Assembly (NCBI GenBank): GCA_001563325.1
Contig: LRSK01000238.1
Location: forward strand, 1-10,727
Source of the DNA: Candidatus Thorarchaeota archaeon SMTZ1-83
Lineage (GTDB): Archaea > Asgardarchaeota > Thorarchaeia > Thorarchaeales > Thorarchaeaceae
Length of the DNA: 10,727 nucleotides
Reading direction: 5' to 3'
A model generated the notes under the pieces. That model had not been told where the DNA came from, searched no databases, and saw nothing but the letters and a program-made list of their open reading frames with translations. This document shows positions 6,817-10,727 of the stretch, in pieces. Each line of letters begins with the position of its first letter. Positions within the stretch are counted from its first letter, which is position 1. Position numbers and translations under genes: made by a program.

Positions 6817-6841
6817 CCTAGGACATTGCGAACCTAGGACA
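6817..6841. repeat. Short direct repeat at the 3' end of the Cys-rich small gene
   Basis: CCTAGGACA occurs at 6817-6825 and again at 6833-6841, a 16-base period. Both copies lie over the last codons and stop of the small Cys-rich frame. Two nine-base copies may be a coincidence of coding sequence. Confidence 0.35.
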
Positions 6842-6952
6842 CTTCTCTTTGGTTATCCCCGGAGTTTCGCAAGGCTTTTGCATTCCGGTGTAGAATTTGA
6901 AACCATCAACCCCGCATTTGCCATTCTTAGCGTCGTATTCTGGACAGGTCAT
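6818..6952 (-). CDS. Small four-cysteine protein, candidate metal-binding micro-protein
   Basis: This short frame gives 44 residues from the ATG at 6952, or 52 from an in-frame ATG at 6976. From the 6952 start it begins MTCPEYDAKNGKCG, continues through a GFKFYTG segment and PCETPG, and ends KEKCPRFAMS. Four cysteines are spaced CxPE...C...PC...CP, with aromatic and charged residues between and no low-complexity sequence, so it looks like a real folded mini-protein, perhaps holding zinc or an iron-sulfur cluster. I recognise the style (short archaeal proteins opening CPxYD and closing KCP) but no named family. The 6952 start is preferred because GGTGA lies eight bases upstream (6961-6965); a stop codon directly precedes the 6976 ATG. 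It sits alone between the GDPD and RAM genes on the same strand. Function unknown. Confidence 0.62.
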   Translation of the reverse strand: MTCPEYDAKNGKCGVDGFKFYTGMQKPCETPGITKEKCPRFAMS

Positions 6953-6989
6953 TCGATAGTTCACCAACACGGTCATCTACATGCCCGGT

Positions 6990-7005
6990 ACTCACACGAG
7001 TGAGT
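6990..7005. repeat. Inverted repeat upstream of the Cys-rich small gene
   Basis: ACTCAC (6990-6995) and GTGAGT (7000-7005) flank a four-base loop. It lies about 40 bases before the preferred start of the small gene and could be a leader hairpin, a terminator stem for the preceding GDPD gene, or an operator. No T-run follows on the minus strand, which argues against a terminator. Confidence 0.3.
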
Positions 7006-7042
7006 TTCGAGCGACTTCGATGACAATCCTCCTTAGGGAGCA

Positions 7043-7049
7043 TATTAAG
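7043..7049 (-). promoter_or_regulatory. Candidate TATA box for the Cys-rich small gene
   Basis: The minus strand reads CTTAATA (extended GCTTAATATG), the most TATA-like stretch in the 149-base gap below the GDPD gene. The predicted transcription start would be near 7020, giving a leader of about 70 bases to the 6952 ATG. This rests on base composition and spacing only. Confidence 0.22.
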
Positions 7050-7125
7050 CTATTCTGCCTCTCCCGTAGCTAGTGATTCTCTGCACCTTTGACTGTTAAC
7101 GCTCGTCAACATGAGAAAGATCGAG

Positions 7126-7935
7126 TCACAACAGACCTCTCTCACTTAACAACTGGCGCATGAGAGCCGCCTCATCCGTGAATATGCCATCAACGCCAAG
7201 GTCAATCAGCCATTCCATCGTTTCACTGTCGTTTATTGTCCAGACATGGACTGCTAGGTTTCGTTTGTGTGCTTGTTCCACAAAACGTCGGCTCAGTACG
7301 GTAATACTGCCCAACTTGACAGGGATTTGAAAAGCTCTGTATGCAACGCTTCTGCAAAGCAGCCCTATTGCCCGAAGCTTTGTTCCTATGAGGAACCTCC
7401 GAACTTCACGTGGATGAGCAGATGTCGGAACGGAAGGCATGATTTCACGGAATCTCTCCAGAGTTTCAGGGATGAAGGAAGCAACAACCACAGAATCTTG
7501 ACGCTGATAATCTCTGATTGCCTCAGCTAGTTCTACCGGGGCCGCTTTGTCATCGTCTTTCATGTCAATGTTGAATCTGGTATCGGGAAACTCTTCAAAC
7601 GCCTCCCGAACTGTCACCACGCGAAGTCCTTTGCCTCTGAATGGAAAGTCAGTCCCATTTGGTGAGAATGAATGACCCAAATCCATGTGGCGGAGTTCGT
7701 CTAGGGTTAGCTCTCTCACTTTGCTCTCCTTACCTGTGGTTCTTCTCAGGTCGTCATCATGAAAGAGGATTAGATGGCCGTCCTTAGTGAGCCTAACGTC
7801 TGTTTCAAGAGAGTCCACACCAATCTCCAAAGCCCCCTTCATGGCCTCAATAGTGTTCTCAGGAGCCCGGCTAGCATCACCACGATGTGCCATGATTAGA
7901 GGGCGATCTCGGCCAAAGAACCACTCCACTGTCAT
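7126..7935 (-). CDS. Glycerophosphodiester phosphodiesterase family protein
   Basis: A 269-residue TIM-barrel phosphodiesterase expected to split glycerophosphodiesters (deacylated phospholipid headgroups) into sn-glycerol phosphate and an alcohol; in an archaeon the natural substrate may be an ether-lipid headgroup product. Key motifs are complete: MAHRGD (15-20) with the general acid/base pair partner H17 and R18, APENT (24-28), LETDV (43-47) with metal-binding E44 and D46, LFHDDDLRRTTG (57-68) with the second catalytic H59, and FNIDMK (121-126), where D124 stands where most relatives have Glu. The C-terminal AVHVWTINDSETM and GVDGIFTDEA are standard closing strands. There is no signal peptide, so it is probably cytoplasmic. 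The ATG at 7935 begins 17 residues before the first catalytic residue; no clear ribosome-binding site precedes it, so a leaderless transcript is possible. The SCP2 gene ends 47 bases upstream on the same strand. Confidence 0.92.
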   Translation of the reverse strand: MTVEWFFGRDRPLIMAHRGDASRAPENTIEAMKGALEIGVDSLETDVRLTKDGHLILFHDDDLRRTTGKESKVRELTLDELRHMDLGHSFSPNGTDFPFRGKGLRVVTVREAFEEFPDTRFNIDMKDDDKAAPVELAEAIRDYQRQDSVVVASFIPETLERFREIMPSVPTSAHPREVRRFLIGTKLRAIGLLCRSVAYRAFQIPVKLGSITVLSRRFVEQAHKRNLAVHVWTINDSETMEWLIDLGVDGIFTDEAALMRQLLSERGLL

Positions 7936-7982
7936 CGAGTGTAATGTATACAGAGCACTGCTTAAGTCCTACTTATCGAGAT

Positions 7983-8417
7983 TCATCCAAACGATTGTTT
8001 CTCATACTCGCCATGGAACCTAGTAGGCATCTCTCTGAGTATCTCGACAAGCCGGTCTGTTGCCTTAGCCGTCTTTAGCAACCTGGGCATGTTTCCCTTT
8101 ATCTTTAGCTTACGAGTGATGAACGCCCTATTCGCACCTATGTTCCCCAGCAGAATGTCAACCCATACCCGATAAGGCGCGCTAAGTATGTATGATGTTT
8201 CCCTTTCGCCTAGCCAGATATCCGTCATCCTGCCTTCTTTGATCTCAAAACCCACTACAAGCGTATCATCGACTCCTTTGTCTGGCTCCGCCTGAAGCAC
8301 TAGCGTGTATGAGTCAACAACAGAGGAGGCGAGTTTGGCGTAGTCCTCGTCCTCGTTTAGACTCTTCTTGAAACTCTCTAGATACTCGTCACTTCCAAGT
8401 TCGACTCTCTTGCTCAT
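7983..8417 (-). CDS. SCP2 sterol-carrier/lipid-binding domain protein
   Basis: A 144-residue single-domain protein of the SCP2 (sterol carrier protein 2) type, a fold with a hydrophobic tunnel that holds fatty acids or other lipids. After a charged helical start (about 8-40), residues 51-70 give the strand pair DTLVVGFEIKEGRMTDIWLG. YILSAPYRVWVDILLGNIGANRAFITRKLKIKGNM (76-110) is the characteristic SCP2 stretch of a helix followed by a strand ending in K(I/L)KGN, and residues 111-130 form the closing helix. No catalytic motif or signal peptide is present. The start is well defined by AAAGGAGGT seven bases before the ATG. It follows the dehydrogenase gene after 15 bases, its ribosome-binding site overlapping that gene's stop codon, which indicates co-transcription. 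The bound ligand is unknown. Confidence 0.86.
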   Translation of the reverse strand: MSKRVELGSDEYLESFKKSLNEDEDYAKLASSVVDSYTLVLQAEPDKGVDDTLVVGFEIKEGRMTDIWLGERETSYILSAPYRVWVDILLGNIGANRAFITRKLKIKGNMPRLLKTAKATDRLVEILREMPTRFHGEYEKQSFG

Positions 8418-8424
8418 TTTACCT

Positions 8425-8433
8425 ACCTCCTTT
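8425..8433 (-). promoter_or_regulatory. Ribosome-binding site of the SCP2 gene
   Basis: The minus strand reads AAAGGAGGT with a seven-base spacer to the ATG at 8417. Its first base is also part of the dehydrogenase stop codon (8433-8435), which suggests coupled translation. Confidence 0.65.
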
Positions 8434-9446
8434 CATATCTCTACAAGGACCTTGACATCAGATGAATCACTTCTTGTCGAGGCCTCAAAACCATCCTCCA
8501 CAATCCGTTCCAGTGGTATGATTCTTGTTACCAGCTGATGGGTTTGAATGTGCCCGTGAGCGAGGAGCTCAATCGCCTCAGGGAACTCCGCGTACCCAAG
8601 ATAGCTGAACTGAATGGTAAGCTCATTTAGTACACCAGTCATGAAGTCTGCTTCCACTGGCTCCTCCGAGATGCCCAGAATCAAAATTGAGCCTCCTCTT
8701 CTTGCTAACGAGAAAGACTCAGCTGTTGGTTCAGGCGCACCTGTGCATTCCACTACAAGGTCTACTCCAGCTCCGGCCGTGAACTCTTCGAGTCTAAGTG
8801 AGAGTGATTCTCTCTCGGGGTTCACCACAACATCTGCACCCACTCTCTTGGCCGCTTGCAGTCTTGGCTCTCGCTTTTCCGAGGCGTAGACCCTCGAGGC
8901 GCCCCTGAACTTGGCATATTGAATGCCAAGCAGTCCAATCGGCCCTGTACCAAGTACCAGTACGTCCATTCCCTCCCTGAAATCGACTCGATGGAACCCT
9001 CTGATGGCGACTGCGAGGGGCTCTACGAACGCGCCCGCTTTGAAGTCCACAGTTTCTGGCAGAGTATGAAGTGTAGTCTCTGGGAGTGCTACAAGGTCTG
9101 CCAATCCGCCGTTCATTGATATCCCAACCATCTGCATATCCTCACAGAGTGAATGTCGATGGTTTGTGCAATAGCTACAGGTAACGCATGGAATCAAGGA
9201 GTTGGGCACAACTCTATCGCCCACCTTCCAATTGCTGACTTCATCACCTACCTCCACTATCTCACCTGCAAACTCATGCCCCAGTACCAAGTTTCCTTCG
9301 TACATACCATACTCCCATGCACTCAAGTCTGTGCCACATATCCCAACATACTTCGGCCTGATCATGACGTCGCTTGGGCCCAAGGTGGGTTCGGGGATCT
9401 CCTTAACTTGGATGTCCTTTGCGCCATCATATACTGCTGCTCTCAT
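8433..9446 (-). CDS. Zinc-dependent medium-chain alcohol/polyol dehydrogenase
   Basis: A 337-residue NAD(P)-dependent oxidoreductase of the zinc medium-chain family, in the branch of threonine, sorbitol, butanediol and galactitol-phosphate dehydrogenases. Catalytic zinc ligands: C37 in GICGTD, H57-E58 in LGHEFAG, and E142 in FVEPLAVA. The structural zinc site is intact, with C87, C90, C93 and C101. The nucleotide-binding turn is GTGPIG (166-171). An acidic residue, E190, ends the second strand of the Rossmann fold, which usually favours NAD over NADP, although K191 and R192 follow, so cofactor choice is open. The ATG directly follows the upstream gene's stop codon with no gap, and GGGGAGGA (9451-9458) is its ribosome-binding site inside that gene's end. 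This tight join to the TPP enzyme suggests the two act on the same pathway, perhaps an acyloin, diol or polyol. The substrate is not determinable. Confidence 0.93.
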   Translation of the reverse strand: MRAAVYDGAKDIQVKEIPEPTLGPSDVMIRPKYVGICGTDLSAWEYGMYEGNLVLGHEFAGEIVEVGDEVSNWKVGDRVVPNSLIPCVTCSYCTNHRHSLCEDMQMVGISMNGGLADLVALPETTLHTLPETVDFKAGAFVEPLAVAIRGFHRVDFREGMDVLVLGTGPIGLLGIQYAKFRGASRVYASEKREPRLQAAKRVGADVVVNPERESLSLRLEEFTAGAGVDLVVECTGAPEPTAESFSLARRGGSILILGISEEPVEADFMTGVLNELTIQFSYLGYAEFPEAIELLAHGHIQTHQLVTRIIPLERIVEDGFEASTRSDSSDVKVLVEI

Positions 9447-10727
9447 CTAGTCCTCCCCTGGAAGCTGACAGCCTTCGAGCCAGACAGATGCAACAGATGC
9501 GAAATCTGGCGGATCGAGATTGACCTCCGGGTCAACAACGACGTCCAGAACCGCAGGAAGTCCTGAGTCCTTCGCCTTCTCCAAAGCAGGCCGAATCTCA
9601 TCAGGTCTCTCCACTCTGGCTCCGAAGCAACCCATCGCCTCTGCAAGCTTGTCATACCTCACATCAACGAAATCGACGCCTACGTAGCGTTCCTCATATA
9701 GGCCCTTCTGACCTGCCTTTATCATGCCATATGCCCTGTCATTTGCGACAATAACTATGAATGGCGTTCTGAGCCTCCTTGCTGTTTCTAGTTCCTGAAT
9801 GTTGAACATGAAAGCGCCATCGCCCGAGATTACATACACGTCTTTCTCAGGATATGCAAGCTTGGACCCAATGGCGTAACCGGTTCCTACGCCAAGGTGA
9901 CCCGAGTCTGTGGCCTGGAGATACCTTCTTGGTTCGTATACCCTATTCAAGTAGATTGACCAAACAGCAATGTTTCCACCATCCACAATGGATATTGCAT
10001 CTCTTGGGAAGAAATCGCGTACTTCCTGGACCATTCTCAGCGGGTGGATCGGGACTTGGTCTGACTTGCCCTGGCTTACGAAGTCAGTAAGCCATGAGTC
10101 TTGAGCTTCTCGGCAGTCAGCCATTTCAGGCCTCGGTTTCGCCTTGGGTTTGCTCTTCACAATCTTGAGTAGTTCAGTCAGAGTGCTCTTTGCGTCTCCC
10201 ACAATCGCGAGGTCAACAACTCGATTATGGGCAATCATCTCTGGCGCTATATCAATCTGTATCAACCTTTGCTCGGCACAATCCCCCCATCCTGGGGCTC
10301 TCCCCCAGAAGTCAAGGTCGCCGAATCTTCCTCCCACAAGCAGAACCAGGTCAGACTGACACTGCGCCCCAATTGCTCCAAAACTGGCTGGCACGAGCGA
10401 CAGCGGGTGGTCTTCAGGAATCGCACCACGAGCACCGACTGAAGTTGTTACTGGGGCTTGGAGGTGTTCGGCAATCTCAATCAGTTCTTTAGCTGAGTCT
10501 GAAGCCAAGACACCACCTCCCGCATGAACAAGTGGAAATGCGGCACTCACCAGCATGTCTGCAGCCTTTGAAATCAGTTCAGGGTCGCCTACCGGTGGTC
10601 GAGTCATACGATACTTCTCAGCTGGTAGGATGCCGTCTTCCAAGGTGGACTCGTCACACTTCATGTACAGGACGTCCGATGGAACGTCAAGAAACACCGG
10701 TCCAGGTTTCCCAGACAGTGCTTCTCG
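9447..10727 (-). CDS. Thiamine-diphosphate enzyme, acetolactate-synthase-like (5' end outside window)
   Basis: The frame is open to the right edge; 426 C-terminal residues are visible, and the N-terminal pyrimidine-binding domain with its catalytic Glu is mostly missing. The visible part begins at the end of that domain (GKPGPVFLDVPSDVL, 6-20), continues through a central domain (about 50-190, with LVHAGGGV and VGGRFGD) and ends in the diphosphate-binding domain: the region GNIAVW near 251-256, SGHLGVGTGYAIG at 275-287, and the GDG-x(24)-N motif with GDG at 302-304 and N329. Relatives include acetolactate synthase, benzoylformate and oxalyl-CoA decarboxylases; the subfamily is uncertain. The C-terminal PPDFASVASVWL resembles archaeal acetolactate-synthase-like proteins. 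No regulatory small-subunit gene follows, which argues mildly against the biosynthetic form. A GTG at 10697 is internal, not the start, because family-type sequence continues upstream. It overlaps or abuts the dehydrogenase gene with zero gap. Confidence 0.9.
   Translation of the reverse strand, partial: REALSGKPGPVFLDVPSDVLYMKCDESTLEDGILPAEKYRMTRPPVGDPELISKAADMLVSAAFPLVHAGGGVLASDSAKELIEIAEHLQAPVTTSVGARGAIPEDHPLSLVPASFGAIGAQCQSDLVLLVGGRFGDLDFWGRAPGWGDCAEQRLIQIDIAPEMIAHNRVVDLAIVGDAKSTLTELLKIVKSKPKAKPRPEMADCREAQDSWLTDFVSQGKSDQVPIHPLRMVQEVRDFFPRDAISIVDGGNIAVWSIYLNRVYEPRRYLQATDSGHLGVGTGYAIGSKLAYPEKDVYVISGDGAFMFNIQELETARRLRTPFIVIVANDRAYGMIKAGQKGLYEERYVGVDFVDVRYDKLAEAMGCFGARVERPDEIRPALEKAKDSGLPAVLDVVVDPEVNLDPPDFASVASVWLEGCQLPGED
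9451..9458 (-). promoter_or_regulatory. Ribosome-binding site of the dehydrogenase gene
   Basis: The minus strand reads GGGGAGGA, four bases before the ATG at 9446, embedded in the last codons of the TPP-enzyme gene. Together with the stop-then-ATG join it indicates a translationally linked operon. Confidence 0.6.

Noticed and set aside
6806..7003. 65-codon plus-strand frame starting with GTG
   Set aside because: It lies antisense to the better supported Cys-rich small gene, has no ribosome-binding site and no recognisable sequence.
9153..9566. 137-codon plus-strand frame
   Set aside because: It is antisense to the dehydrogenase and TPP-enzyme genes, whose conserved motifs in the opposite strand fully explain the openness.
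9447..10697. GTG at 10697 as the real start of the TPP enzyme
   Set aside because: The frame stays open to the window edge, and the ten residues before it (ending GKPGP) continue the conserved pyrimidine-domain motif, so the gene is truncated by the window.
1..10727. CRISPR array, insertion sequence, toxin-antitoxin or phage defence module
   Set aside because: No regularly spaced repeats, terminal inverted repeats, transposase, integrase, nuclease or defence-type gene is visible on either strand.

Overview
The window reads as a piece of an archaeal chromosome, possibly an Asgard (Thorarchaeota-like) genome. The evidence is indirect: a free-standing Lrp/AsnC ligand-binding (RAM) domain protein, a tiny Cys-rich protein of a type common in archaea, a protein whose N-terminal half resembles a gelsolin repeat, compact spacing, AGG/AGA use for Arg and strong GGAGG ribosome-binding sites. 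There is no rRNA, tRNA, CRISPR array, transposase or phage gene. Base composition looks even, and nothing marks the window as a mobile island. The lineage call is an inference.

Layout, from the right end (almost everything is on the minus strand). 10727-7126: the 3' part of a thiamine-diphosphate enzyme (acetolactate-synthase-like, cut by the window edge), directly abutting a zinc-dependent medium-chain dehydrogenase, then a small SCP2-type lipid-binding protein, then a glycerophosphodiester phosphodiesterase. The first three are packed like an operon (0 and 15-nt gaps, strong ribosome-binding sites). 7125-6336: a loosely packed stretch with a 44-52 residue four-Cys protein, the single-domain RAM protein, and several small dyads in the non-coding parts. 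6335-5565: the gelsolin-like/unknown two-domain protein with a Pro/Glu/Thr/Ala linker. 5497-4718: a tandem-type GNAT acetyltransferase, the only plus-strand gene, convergent with the gelsolin-like gene and divergent from galT. 4628-537: galT and a GH38 alpha-mannosidase. 484-1: the N-terminal part of a Vps62/DUF946-like protein, cut by the left edge.

Working together: the GH38 enzyme (mannose release from glycans) and GalT (hexose-1-phosphate/UDP-sugar exchange) fit cytoplasmic sugar turnover, and neither has a signal peptide. The TPP enzyme and the dehydrogenase probably act in one pathway of 2-keto acid/acyloin or polyol chemistry; their substrates cannot be read from sequence. SCP2 and GDPD both concern lipids, but a functional link is only a guess from position. 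The most notable items are the candidate gelsolin-fold protein, the Vps62-like protein, the small Cys-rich protein, and the unusual leader structures near 6335-6375 and 6701-6719. I found no clear evidence for an entirely new multi-gene system.
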